From Paenibacillus agricola (lineage in GTDB: Bacteria; Bacillota; Bacilli; Paenibacillales; NBRC-103111), in NCBI RefSeq assembly GCF_011440305.1, contig NZ_JAAOIW010000004.1, positions 372,001 to 436,000 on the forward strand: DNA of 64,000 nt, read 5' to 3'. Below the pieces are notes generated by a model that searched no databases, was not told the DNA's origin, and saw only the letters and a list, made by a program, of their open reading frames with translations. Shown one piece after another: positions 43,599-52,629 of this stretch (position 1 is its first letter; each line of letters opens with the position of its first letter). Made by a program: the position numbers and the translations under genes.

Positions 43599-43997
43599 AT
43601 GAGCAAAATCAAAGCACATGTCGAGGATTTATTCAAGGCTATACCGGATAGTGAACAGAAAGAGATGATCCAGCAGGATATTATCGAGAATCTGGAAGAA
43701 AAAGTACGGGATTTAATTTACCAAGGCAAGGACGAGGAGGATGCGATCAATAAAGCAATCGTCGAATTTGGAGATATTGAAGACATTAAGGATGAACTGG
43801 GTGGTGCCGTAATGCCGGCAAATAATCGCTTTGCCCTACATTTGGGATTCTCACTTTGGGGGAGCGGTCTGATCGTTGCGTTATTTGTTTTTATCAACTT
43901 CTATTACACGCCAGAGACGATCTGGTTTGTTTATCCGACCTTTGCGGTTGTATGGTGGCCGCTGGTCATGTTCTACAAATGGTTAGGCTGGAAATAA
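43599..43997 (+). CDS. Membrane protein with N-terminal DUF1700/permease-prefix-like domain and one two-helix repeat
   Basis: The 132-residue protein has a helical N-terminal part (about 1-70, EDAINKAIVEFGDIEDIKDELGG) like the permease-prefix or DUF1700 domains that follow PadR genes. It continues with two membrane helices ending TIWFVYPTFAVVWWPLVMFY, a motif that recurs four times in the next gene. ATG at 43599 has GGAGGGG 8 bp before it; an ATG two codons upstream is too close. Confidence 0.8.
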   Translation: MSKIKAHVEDLFKAIPDSEQKEMIQQDIIENLEEKVRDLIYQGKDEEDAINKAIVEFGDIEDIKDELGGAVMPANNRFALHLGFSLWGSGLIVALFVFINFYYTPETIWFVYPTFAVVWWPLVMFYKWLGWK

Positions 43998-44025
43998 CGG
44001 AAATAACGAACCAGGAGGCATCCGC

Positions 44026-44658
44026 ATGAATAACCAAAAAGCTAATTTCGCGATAGCAGGAAGTATCTTATGCATTTTGCTGTTTATGTTTATCAATTAC
44101 ACTACATCGCCCGAGTATATTTGGTTTATTTACCCTACTTTTGCTATTATACATTGGCCGCTATCTATCTACTTTCTTGCCAATGGAAACGTGAGACCTT
44201 ATTCGCTCATAACAAGCATTTTGATCGTTATTTTTCTATTTATCGAAAATCGTCTGCACTACCCGCAGCATCCTTGGTTTCTGTACGCCTGTTATCCGAT
44301 TCTGTGGTGGCCCATTCTGATGTATGCCGGCAAATATGCCAAAAGCCTCTCCATAGCTGTAATTGGCGGCATCTGCACGATTCTCTATTATTCCATATTA
44401 AATATTGTGCTTTCTCCCCCATACCCCTGGGCAATTTACCCTGCCTATGTGGTTTTATGGTGGCCACTAGCCATATTTTTCACAAGAAAGCAAGATTATT
44501 GGGGATTCTCGGTGTGGGCAAGCATGCTTACGATTCTCTTCTTTACCTCTGTAAATGCTTTTTCTTCCCCCGACACCATCTGGGCGATTTATCCGATATT
44601 TGCGATTCTCTGGTGGCCGCTAAGCATGTATTATTTCAGCAAAAAAGCCAAGGCCTGA
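44026..44658 (+). CDS. Membrane protein of four YPxF-x4-WWPL two-helix repeats
   Basis: This protein of 210 residues is almost entirely membrane-embedded. It consists of four units of about 48 residues, each with a helix, a P-x-x-IW linker and a helix reading IYPTFAIIHWPLSIYF or close variants (at about 38, 89, 138 and 191). The upstream protein ends in the same unit. The function is unknown. AGGAGG precedes the start, and the gene is in the PadR operon. Confidence 0.78.
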   Translation: MNNQKANFAIAGSILCILLFMFINYTTSPEYIWFIYPTFAIIHWPLSIYFLANGNVRPYSLITSILIVIFLFIENRLHYPQHPWFLYACYPILWWPILMYAGKYAKSLSIAVIGGICTILYYSILNIVLSPPYPWAIYPAYVVLWWPLAIFFTRKQDYWGFSVWASMLTILFFTSVNAFSSPDTIWAIYPIFAILWWPLSMYYFSKKAKA

Positions 44659-44744
44659 GCTTAAAACCCAAAACCTAGAGCTTTAAATGCTTTTTGGCAC
44701 TTGGGCTTCCAACTCCTAAACCTTAACTTTCTTTCAGCGTTTAT

Positions 44745-45962
44745 TCAATTCAGGGCTTTCGCCTCTTCTGGCGCTTTCTCGGCCTTGGAGCCTAATTTCA
44801 ACCTTCTTATAACCATGGCTATTACCAATAAAGCTGTACCGTTAATAACGAACACCGCTGGTATGTTCAATTGGCTGGATAAAAAACCGCCAAGCAGCGG
44901 TCCGAGCATCATGCCCGCCTGCATCATCGACTGGTTCAAGCTAAAGGCACGTCCCCGAAAGCTGGGATCGGTCGTTTTCACAATTAATGAATTGAGGGCT
45001 GGGTAAACCGCGGCAAAAAACAGTCCATATACAAAACGTAGCCCCCCGAACAGCACCAGATTATGGAAGGCGATCTGCAATAAATTGCCTAGCCCGCCAC
45101 CAATAAGACCTATAAATAAAACCTTGCCATAGCCAATCCTCGAGCCTATAATCCCCCACCGTGGAGCGGCTATAATCGTCGCCACTCCAACAGCCGAGAA
45201 AATAATACCCGAGCTCATCGCAGCATTGCTTATGTTTGAGCCCAATTGCAGCACGTAAATCGTTAATAACGGCTCCAATATCATCACCGACATCGAGGTA
45301 ATTAAAGTAAGCAGCAAAATCGTCGATAGATCGCGGTTAGCAGCGGCATCTTTAATATTGCCCCATACCTTCGATCTTGCCGACGATCGGTTAAAGTTCG
45401 TTTCTTTCACCCAGACAATCGCGATAATCAGCGAAACCAACGTTAACCCACTGGACACCAGGAACGTATTCCTGTTGCCAAGCCAATGGCTAAGAAAGCC
45501 GCCCATTAAAGGTCCCAAAATATTGCCTGCCGCATTCGCAGTCGACATCACACCAAGTGAATAGCCCACATGCTTTTCAGGTGTATTGGTCGCCACTAAG
45601 GCAATCGCAGCAGGTATGTATCCGGCAAACAGCCCATTAAGCAGCCTGACAGCCAGCAATTGATAAGGGTCCTGAACAAAATAAGTTAGGAAATATAAAA
45701 TCGTAAAGCTTAATCCCGAGCGGACCATCATTGATTTGCGCCCATATTTATCAGCTATCGTCCCCCAAAAGGGCCCCATCAAAGCACTAGCCAAAAAGCT
45801 AATGGAAAATACGGCACCGGACCAAAGCTCCAGATTGTTCGTTACACCTAATTCATCATGAAGGAAAATCGGCAAAAAAGGCACTGAAACGGTATAAGAA
45901 GCGCTTATGAAAAATGAACCTATCCACATGATGTAGAGATTTCTTTTCCAAGAAAAAGCCAT
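44745..45962 (-). CDS. MFS drug/solute exporter
   Basis: This major facilitator of 405 residues has 12 predicted helices. Motif A after helix 2 reads GTIADKYGRKSMM, and GLFAGYIPAAIALVA..TP in helices 4-5 is typical of proton-coupled drug exporters of the DHA1 group. A GNILGPLMGGFL motif C follows. The substrate is unknown. It stands alone and is convergent with the PadR operon. Confidence 0.9.
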   Translation of the reverse strand: MAFSWKRNLYIMWIGSFFISASYTVSVPFLPIFLHDELGVTNNLELWSGAVFSISFLASALMGPFWGTIADKYGRKSMMVRSGLSFTILYFLTYFVQDPYQLLAVRLLNGLFAGYIPAAIALVATNTPEKHVGYSLGVMSTANAAGNILGPLMGGFLSHWLGNRNTFLVSSGLTLVSLIIAIVWVKETNFNRSSARSKVWGNIKDAAANRDLSTILLLTLITSMSVMILEPLLTIYVLQLGSNISNAAMSSGIIFSAVGVATIIAAPRWGIIGSRIGYGKVLFIGLIGGGLGNLLQIAFHNLVLFGGLRFVYGLFFAAVYPALNSLIVKTTDPSFRGRAFSLNQSMMQAGMMLGPLLGGFLSSQLNIPAVFVINGTALLVIAMVIRRLKLGSKAEKAPEEAKALN

Positions 45963-46233
45963 ACTATGGTCCTCCTATCCAATCCCTGTTAAATTAAGCA
46001 TAACATTAGAGCGCTTTCAGTGTGATCCGTTTTAGTTATCCTTATGATAAAAAACTACTATCGCAGGATTTCCCACATTCAATCATAATGACCCCAAACC
46101 ATGCTTGGTAAGGACATCGTGTAAACCATATTGAATCATCACTTTTGTGACCCCTCCATTTATTCATGAATATTATTGGATAAGACTGCAAATACTTAAC
46201 ATAATAAATCAGGAATATAAAGGAGTTGCCGTT

Positions 46234-46410
46234 ATGTATACAAAAGTGAAATCGGTACTTAAGGATTACTTCTTACCACAGAAGTTGCCCAATGATTTTT
46301 ATTATTTGAATGAGTTTGGTATGTATTCTTACTACTATCATACAGAAACAGATATATTAAATGATGAGTTAGAAACATCGTATGTCCAACCCTTCCCCAA
46401 CAAGCCATAA
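46234..46410 (+). CDS. Small hypothetical protein, 58 residues
   Basis: ATG at 46234 has AAGGAG 8 bp before it and opens 58 codons, rich in Tyr and Asp (FYYLNEFGMYSYYYHTET), ending shortly before a strong hairpin. No family recognised; no membrane segment. Confidence 0.55.
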   Translation: MYTKVKSVLKDYFLPQKLPNDFYYLNEFGMYSYYYHTETDILNDELETSYVQPFPNKP

Positions 46411-46421
46411 ATACAATTAAA

Positions 46422-46453
46422 AAAGCCCTCTTTCCACTTGGATTGAGGGCTTT
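46422..46453. terminator. Bidirectional terminator between small convergent genes
   Basis: AAAGCCCTC and GAGGGCTTT form perfect 9-bp arms with flanking A and T residues. It lies between the 58-residue plus-strand gene and the 64-residue minus-strand gene. Confidence 0.8.
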
Positions 46454-46484
46454 GCTGTATTTACACCCCAGCAATAATCATTCC

Positions 46485-46679
46485 TTACCCATTTCTTTCT
46501 GTATTCACCAGATAACGCGACTTACCCCGACCTTCATATATTTCTGCAGTATCGAATACAAGCCCGCCATCTCGCTGTGCCTTTATCGCCTCCATAGCAG
46601 AAGTCCAGTCAAGAAAATCTGTAAGAACTAGGACAATCGATTTATTTTGCTTGAATACGACTTCATACTTTGTTCCCAT
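46485..46679 (-). CDS. Small hypothetical protein, about 64 residues
   Basis: This small cytosolic protein reads GTKYEVVFKQNKSIVLVLTDFLDW, then SAMEAIKAQRDGGLVFDTAEIYEGRGKSRYLV. I recognise no family. ATG at 46679 is preceded by GAGTGAT; starts two and three codons upstream are possible. It is flanked on both sides by hairpins. Confidence 0.5.
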   Translation of the reverse strand: MGTKYEVVFKQNKSIVLVLTDFLDWTSAMEAIKAQRDGGLVFDTAEIYEGRGKSRYLVNTERNG

Positions 46680-46800
46680 TTTCATCACTCATTTCTGCTT
46701 CATATTTTATATGTCCAGTAATCTCGATGAGTCTTATTACCCACAACTTTTATTTTTTCAACTTACATAAACATTTCTTAATATGTGTTTTAAAACGAAA

Positions 46801-46880
46801 AAGCCTCAATCTTTATGATTGAGGGCTTTGCTGTATTCCATAAACAAAAAATGCCCTCAATCCCGAAGGAAGGAGGGCAT
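46801..46880 (-). terminator. Pair of similar hairpins after the ABC exporter operon
   Basis: AAGCCTCAATC/GATTGAGGGCTT (46801-46828) and ATGCCCTC/GAGGGCAT (46851-46880) lie downstream of the ABC genes that end at 46920. The first resembles the hairpin at 46422. Confidence 0.65.
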
Positions 46881-46919
46881 TGGGCTCCCACATTTGGAGC
46901 ATGATTTTATTGCATTAGC

Positions 46920-48737
46920 CTAGGCCGTTTCATCATGAAATGGATTTTGAAACAGTCCGTAGTAGAAGCCCTTTTCCTCTAGCAGCTCCTCATGGGAGCC
47001 GCGTTCAATAACCGTGCCGCCATCGATTACAAGAATTTGATCGGCCTGCTGGATCGTATTCAGCCGATGGGCGATTACGATGCTCGTTCTGCCCTTCATC
47101 AGGCGGAACAACGCTTCTTGAATTTTCAGCTCGGTAATTGTATCGATGCTGCTCGTCGCCTCGTCGAGAATCAGGATAGACGGATCGGCCAGGATGGCTC
47201 TGGCAATGGACAGTAGCTGCTTCTGCCCTTGACTGATGCCGCTGCCATCCTGCTTGAGCAGAGTCTCGTATTGCATCGGCAGCTTCATAATAAACGTATG
47301 CGCATTCGCCGATAGAGCTGCCTGCTCGACATCCGCATCGGTGGCGTCCAGCTTCCCATAGCGGATGTTGTCGCGGATCGTTCCTTGAAACAGGAACGTA
47401 TCCTGCAGGACGAAGCCCATGTGGCGACGAAGATTCGCCCGTTGTATGCTCGTGATGTCATGTCCGTCTATCAGGATCTGCCCGGCGTCCGCATCATAGA
47501 ACCGGGAAAGCAGCTGGACAATCGTCGATTTGCCTGCACCGGTAGGCCCGACTAAGGCAAGCGTTTCGCCAGGCGCTACCCGAAACTCCACCTCACGCAA
47601 TGTCTTCCCATCCTTATTGTAAGAAAACGATACATTCGAGAATACAATTTCGCCCCGCAGCGCCGTCAATTCGATAGCATCCTGCTCGTCGCTGACCTCC
47701 CCATTTTCCTCCAGCACCTCGAATACCCGCTCTGCTCCTGCAATCGCCGACAGAAAGGTATTGAATTGGTTGGCCAGATCATTAAGCGGGCGAATAAATT
47801 GCCGGGCATACTCGGAGAAGGTCACCACGACACCTATCGAGATCGTGCCGTTCATAACGAGCATGCCGCCTACGATTGCAATTACTCCGAAGCTAAGATT
47901 CGTTAATCCATTCATCACCTTAGGAATAAAGCCCGAGTAGGTCTGCGCCCAATAGCCGGACATCTTCAGCTTCTGTGCCTTGGCCAGAAATTCCTCGGTG
48001 ACCTGCTCCTCCCGAGAGAATACTTTAACAATACTTTGTCCGGAAAGTGTCTCTTCGACAAACCCGTTAAGCTCCCCCAGGTTTTGCTGCTGCTGTTTAA
48101 AATATTTGCTCGTACGAGCCGTAATCCATTTCATCCCAAAGAACATCACGGGAATAATAAACAAAGTAATTAAGGTGAGCAGCGGGCTCAGCCAAATCAT
48201 CAAAATAATCATCCCTGTGAACGTAAATACACTGGAAATCAGCTGGATAAATGAGCTGTTCAACGTTTGGCTGACATTGTCGATATCATTGGTGAGCCGA
48301 CTCATTAATTCGCCATGCTGACGTTTGGCGAAATACGAAATGGGCAGCCTATGCAGCTGGCGAAATAAATCCTCCCGCATCGCATACACTGTTTTCTGTG
48401 CCACGCCGATCATCCAATAATTTTGCAGCCATGTCGACAGCGAGAATAGGATGTAGTTACAGGCCAGCAGCAAAAGCAGCAAAATAAGACCATCGCTGTC
48501 TGTAGACACGACAAACCTGTCGACCGCAACACCTAACAAATAAGGACCTAACAGCCCCAATGAGGAGCTTATAATAACCATACAAAAAATAAGTGCCAGC
48601 AGCCCTTTATAAACCGAACAATACGACCAGATTTTTCGCAGCGTAGCGCTCCAATTTTTTGGCATTGGTTTTTTGCTTGCATTCTTTGCTTCAGGCTTTG
48701 CGACAGGAGGCTTAGCCTTACTTGGTAATTGAGACAT
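46920..48737 (-). CDS. ABC exporter half-transporter with canonical ATPase site (YheH/BmrD-like)
   Basis: This 605-residue half-transporter has an N-terminal Pro/Lys-rich stretch, six membrane helices (about 45-320) and a nucleotide-binding domain with Walker A GPTGAGKST, signature ISQGQKQL, and Walker B LILDEATSSID with catalytic Glu, then the switch His IVIAHRL. It pairs with the upstream half-transporter to form a heterodimeric drug exporter like BmrCD. The start overlaps that gene by 20 bp and has AGGAGG upstream. Confidence 0.93.
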   Translation of the reverse strand: MSQLPSKAKPPVAKPEAKNASKKPMPKNWSATLRKIWSYCSVYKGLLALIFCMVIISSSLGLLGPYLLGVAVDRFVVSTDSDGLILLLLLLACNYILFSLSTWLQNYWMIGVAQKTVYAMREDLFRQLHRLPISYFAKRQHGELMSRLTNDIDNVSQTLNSSFIQLISSVFTFTGMIILMIWLSPLLTLITLFIIPVMFFGMKWITARTSKYFKQQQQNLGELNGFVEETLSGQSIVKVFSREEQVTEEFLAKAQKLKMSGYWAQTYSGFIPKVMNGLTNLSFGVIAIVGGMLVMNGTISIGVVVTFSEYARQFIRPLNDLANQFNTFLSAIAGAERVFEVLEENGEVSDEQDAIELTALRGEIVFSNVSFSYNKDGKTLREVEFRVAPGETLALVGPTGAGKSTIVQLLSRFYDADAGQILIDGHDITSIQRANLRRHMGFVLQDTFLFQGTIRDNIRYGKLDATDADVEQAALSANAHTFIMKLPMQYETLLKQDGSGISQGQKQLLSIARAILADPSILILDEATSSIDTITELKIQEALFRLMKGRTSIVIAHRLNTIQQADQILVIDGGTVIERGSHEELLEEKGFYYGLFQNPFHDETA

Positions 48738-50460
48738 GTAGAGTAGCCTCCTCTCTTATCTGGGATTGCACTATTTCTCGGTACAGCGCAGACTGTGCCA
48801 GCAGCTCCTCATGGGTTCCAGCCGTACTTAGGCTGCCTTCCTCCAGAAGAAGCACCTTATCGGCAGCTATCGCTGTGCCGATTTTTTGCGTAATGATCAG
48901 TGTCGTACACTGGATCGTTCGTAGCGCAGCCAAAAGGGCTGCCTCTGTCCTGACATCAAGCGCACTGGTGCTGTCGTCTAAGAGCAGCAGCTTAGGCTTG
49001 CGCAGCAAGGCGCGTGCGATCGAGATCCGCTGCTTCTGGCCGCCTGACAGATTAACACCCTTCTGGCCAACAATCGTCTCATATTGCTCAGGCAGCTTCA
49101 TAATCGTTTCATGGATTTGTGCCTTTTGCGCAGCCTCCATTATATCCTCCATGGAGGCATTATCCTTACCCCACAAAATATTTGCTTTGACGCTTCCTGT
49201 AAACAGCATCACCTCTTGAGGGACATAACCAATCTCGCTGCGCAGTACGCTAGGCTCGAAGGCTCCGATATCGTTTCCGTCAATCCAGATTTGCCCGCCG
49301 CTTAGCTCATATAGGCGCGGTATAAGCTGGAATAAGGATGTTTTGCCAGAGCCGGTTGCCCCTAACAGTGCAATCGTTTCCCCGGGACGTGCCTGAAACG
49401 AAACCGATTTGAGCACCGGTTCGGACATATCCGGATATTGGAACGATACTTGATCAAATACGATACTGCCCGCCGTCACCTGAGGAGTCGATGTTTTCAA
49501 TTCAGCATTGGCTGGATCCTCGGTTGTTGCTAACACCTCGGTTACTCTGGTTGCCGATGCTTTGGCACGCGAAAGTGCCATCACCAGCATCGAGATCGTG
49601 GAGAAGGAGCCTGCTATCCGCGTTGCGTAATTGACAACTGCGACAATCTGCCCAATCGTGGCATCCCCCGTATTCACCTGCAAATGCCCTGACCACAGAA
49701 TGAACATAATACTCAAGTTCATAACGAGCAGCAATAAAGGAACCGTGAGCTCAATCAATCGCAAAGCAGCCATCGTCCGCTCCATCAACGCTTCATTCGT
49801 TTGGCTGAAGCGTTTAATTTCATGGGCATCCCGCACAAGCGCCTTAATTAAGCGCATACCCATCAGATTTTCGCGCAGCACTCCATTTGTTAGATCCAAG
49901 CGCTCCTGCACCGATCGGAATAAATAAAACGCTTTCTTCATCATCCAGATTAAAAGCAATAACAATAGTGGTGTTACCAATACCAGAATCAACGCTACCT
50001 GAAAATGGACCATCATGGCCATCACCATGCCGAATACCATAAACAGGGGAGCACGCATCATGATGCGCAAGCCCATAAACACCGTATTTTGCAGCTGGGT
50101 CACGTCACTTGTAATTCTTGTAATCAATGATGAGGTTTGGAACTTATTGAAATCGGCATAAGGGATCGACTGTACCTTGGCAAACAAGCTTTTTCTAATA
50201 TCGAACCCAAAGCTTTGGCTGACATGAGCGGCAAAAAACGAATTGACAATCCCACCCACAAAGCCGAGAAAAGAAATGACGACCATAATACCTCCCCAAA
50301 ACAGCACGGTGGGAAGATCCTTCTGCATAATACCATTATCTATCACCTTGGACATTAGCAGTGGATGGAATAGCTCAACCATTAATTCAACAAGCATAAG
50401 CAACAGTGCAATGGCCATGGCCACCCGGTACGGCTTTAGAAACGACAGGATGCTGCGCAT
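48718..50460 (-). CDS. ABC exporter half-transporter with degenerate site (YheI/BmrC-like)
   Basis: This 580-residue partner subunit has six membrane helices followed by a nucleotide-binding domain with Walker A GATGSGKTS, signature LSGGQKQRIS, and Walker B LLLLDDSTSALD, where Asp replaces the catalytic Glu. The switch His is replaced too (IITQKIG). This matches the non-catalytic-site subunit of heterodimeric exporters. It is the first gene of the two. Its promoter is not obvious. Confidence 0.93.
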   Translation of the reverse strand: MRSILSFLKPYRVAMAIALLLMLVELMVELFHPLLMSKVIDNGIMQKDLPTVLFWGGIMVVISFLGFVGGIVNSFFAAHVSQSFGFDIRKSLFAKVQSIPYADFNKFQTSSLITRITSDVTQLQNTVFMGLRIMMRAPLFMVFGMVMAMMVHFQVALILVLVTPLLLLLLIWMMKKAFYLFRSVQERLDLTNGVLRENLMGMRLIKALVRDAHEIKRFSQTNEALMERTMAALRLIELTVPLLLLVMNLSIMFILWSGHLQVNTGDATIGQIVAVVNYATRIAGSFSTISMLVMALSRAKASATRVTEVLATTEDPANAELKTSTPQVTAGSIVFDQVSFQYPDMSEPVLKSVSFQARPGETIALLGATGSGKTSLFQLIPRLYELSGGQIWIDGNDIGAFEPSVLRSEIGYVPQEVMLFTGSVKANILWGKDNASMEDIMEAAQKAQIHETIMKLPEQYETIVGQKGVNLSGGQKQRISIARALLRKPKLLLLDDSTSALDVRTEAALLAALRTIQCTTLIITQKIGTAIAADKVLLLEEGSLSTAGTHEELLAQSALYREIVQSQIREEATLHVSITK

Positions 50461-50790
50461 TCAATATCCTCCAATCCTATTAGTCTTTCATTACTGGCAT
50501 AGACTATATAGAATTATACCCCTCCATTATAAAATATCAATAACATTAAATGAATATAGCAAGTAGATAAACCAAATTATTGCTAGCAGCTTTTTATTCC
50601 ATGGTGGTTTCCAGTCCATATTTTAAATGATTGATTAATATACGCTAAAGAAAAACTGTCGAATTTTAATGGGGCGATGGAAATCAGAAAAAGGCTACTC
50701 TGCAAACCCGCTAAAAATAGTATCTTTTCAAAAAGAAGCCCCGATGACGCGTACATGCAAAAAACAACGCAATAGATAAATTTTTAGCTA

Positions 50791-50877
50791 TTAATTTAAA
50801 TCCATTAATAGAAAATGATTTAGTTCCCCAGGAAACCCTAATTTTTGCAAATCTCCATTTTTTTTATGTTTATCCAT
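50791..50877 (-). CDS. Possible 28-residue small ORF
   Basis: ATG at 50877 has GGGGAG 8 bp upstream and opens 28 hydrophilic codons (MDKHKKNGDLQKLGFPG...). It lies 35 bp after another short frame on the same strand. Too short to judge by composition. Confidence 0.25.
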   Translation of the reverse strand: MDKHKKNGDLQKLGFPGELNHFLLMDLN

Positions 50878-50912
50878 TTCAAAAACTCCCCAAAGTTTCT
50901 ATATTTAGGCCC

Positions 50913-51047
50913 CTAATCCTGTGAGTTTGATTGCTTTGAGGCCTCTAGATTACGTTTAGGAACCTTCTTACCTTTTGAATACTCATTGCTTGCGGATAAA
51001 GTTGAGAGTTCCTTTTTCATATTTCTTGAGCCCGAACTATTATTCAT
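50913..51047 (-). CDS. Possible 44-residue small ORF
   Basis: ATG at 51047 opens 44 codons of very hydrophilic, Ser/Lys/Asn-rich sequence ending in TAG, with no Trp, Cys or hydrophobic stretch. It could be a small spore-type protein, but I recognise no family, and the ribosome site is weak. Confidence 0.3.
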   Translation of the reverse strand: MNNSSGSRNMKKELSTLSASNEYSKGKKVPKRNLEASKQSNSQD

Positions 51048-51125
51048 ACTCGCTTTCCCAATCAGAGATATAGCCAGTCTGGTCATCCAATAGTTCTTTC
51101 AATCAAATTCCGGGCTTTCCCCTTA

Positions 51126-51388
51126 CTTTTACGCCAAGCGGAGCCCAAGCGAGCGCAGCCATCTACAATGTGGTCGAGACCGCCAAGGAAAACGGGCCAC
51201 ATCCCTTCCGTTATCTGAAGTACTTGTTTGAACAGTTGCCACAAATTGCTGATCTGCAAGAGCCTCGGGTATTGGAGCTGTTTATGCCGTGGTCACCACA
51301 ACTCCCCGATTTTTGTCGCTTAAGTCAATCTGTGCTCATCATACACTCGCTCCCATCTGACCGCTAGGTGGGGCTATTTGACGCATAC
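51126..51388 (+). pseudogene. IS66-family transposase, C-terminal fragment and right end
   Basis: The frame reads FTPSGAQASAAIYNVVETAKENG, then PFRYLKYLFEQLPQIA and ELFMPWSPQLPDFCR, the usual end of IS66 TnpC. The rest of the transposase and the left end are missing. After the frame the typical end CGCTAGGTGGGGCTATTTGACGC follows (about 51361-51383), directly joined to IS4 sequence. Confidence 0.8.
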
Positions 51389-51600
51389 TTTTGAAAGTCT
51401 TTGAAAAGGACATCGGCTGCGATTTCGCGCAGTCCCTCTTGTTGAATCTGGGCATGTAAGAACAATTTTAGGTAAGCATAAGTCGTGAACTTCTTGACGT
51501 AGTTATCTTGTTCTCCTTGGGCAATCCGTTCTTTGAAAGTCTTTGCACAGATGGGAGAAATCCATTTACCAAATGAGGAAAATAGGGTATGGTTGTCCAT
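51386..51600 (-). pseudogene. IS4-family transposase, N-terminal fragment
   Basis: About 70 residues remain, reading DNHTLFSSFGKWISPICAKTFKERI and then YLKLFLHAQIQQEGLREIAADVLFKDFQ, the N-terminal domain of IS4Bsu1-like transposases. The remainder is replaced by the IS66 end, so this element was cut when or before IS66 inserted. Confidence 0.78.
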
Positions 51601-51691
51601 GGGCTGAATCCTTTTCGATGGATTATGGACAGGTACTACCTGACCATTTCAAAATTATGAATATTCAGAGAATATTAATGCAACGCTAGTG

Positions 51692-51731
51692 ATATAAGTT
51701 CTTGTCCCCAGTAAAAGACAAGAACTTATAT
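51692..51731. repeat. Perfect 15-bp inverted repeat
   Basis: ATATAAGTTCTTGTC (51692-51706) and its exact complement (51717-51731) are separated by 10 bp. It could be a terminator or a transposon end. CAAGAACTT recurs near 51953 and 51979. Confidence 0.5.
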
Positions 51732-51780
51732 CCATTAAACGAAAAAACCACACCGGGCATTGTTCTCGTTAGATCTGACG

Positions 51781-51908
51781 TTTCGCACCCTTGCATAAAG
51801 TTCAAAATAATATTATTTTTATGTATAATTTAAGGTTAATATTCAATATAAAGTAATTATTTTGCATAAAACCAAAATTACTCTGCATAAATACTCAAGG
51901 GTGCGAAA
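51781..51908. mobile_element. 128-bp MITE-like element
   Basis: The stretch is bounded by perfect 13-bp inverted repeats, TTTCGCACCCTTG and its complement, around an AT-rich centre with three copies of TGCATAAA. It has no frame. Size and ends fit a miniature inverted-repeat element. A clear target duplication is not seen. Confidence 0.5.
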
Positions 51909-52060
51909 TGTGAGTTAGATATATGTTCCTGTCCAATTACAACAGTCGGTGACAAGAACTTGATGTCATAAATTACAAGAACTTTAAAAAGGGAATGCCG
52001 TTACTCTATAAAAGACGCTTTTACTAATAGCTAGAAATTGATGAGAAAGGAAGTATTTCT

Positions 52061-52588
52061 TTGAGTGAACGAACTAAGCATCATATTCAACAAGCATTTT
52101 ATACGTTATTGAAAACGACATATTTCTCTGACATTACCGTGCAGGATATTTGTGATCAAGCTAGGATTCACCGTAGTACATTTTATCGCTATTATAATGA
52201 CAAATATGTACTATTAAATATAGTAGTTGAGGGGAAATTTAAAGATATGCATTCTACACTCCCTTTATCAGAATCGAAAACAACTATTGTTGCGCATATA
52301 ATTGATTATTTTGAAGATAATATGTCATTCTTTAAACACATAACAGCAGAAAATTCGGATTATTTATATGAATCACTGGACCAATTTATCAGTCAAATGC
52401 TTTTACAAAATGCATCAAAGTATGAAGATGCTTTATCACAAAAGATTCATAACGCTAAGCACCCAGAATTACTAAGTAATTTTTATAGTAGTGGTATTCG
52501 TAAAATTTTAAAAAAATGGGTTATTGATCCTGATGATCAATATACAAAAGATGATATTATTGAGTTTTTTGTATATATAGTTGAATGA
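52061..52588 (+). CDS. TetR/AcrR-family regulator (AT-rich, probably acquired)
   Basis: This repressor of 175 residues has the TetR HTH ITVQDICDQARIHRSTFYRYYNDKYVLL at about 25-52. The start is TTG with AAGGAAG upstream. Its codons are visibly more AT-rich than the surrounding core genes, like those of the FAD monooxygenase 1.2 kb downstream. The two probably form an acquired regulator/enzyme pair, now split by an insertion sequence. Confidence 0.88.
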   Translation: MSERTKHHIQQAFYTLLKTTYFSDITVQDICDQARIHRSTFYRYYNDKYVLLNIVVEGKFKDMHSTLPLSESKTTIVAHIIDYFEDNMSFFKHITAENSDYLYESLDQFISQMLLQNASKYEDALSQKIHNAKHPELLSNFYSSGIRKILKKWVIDPDDQYTKDDIIEFFVYIVE

Positions 52589-52629
52589 ATTTCATAATTC
52601 CAAACCCTTGGTGGGCTTAAGTCTTTAAG

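Noticed and set aside
51170-51367. A separate 65-residue gene
   Set aside because: It is the tail of an IS66 transposase; the same frame continues upstream with transposase sequence and no start.
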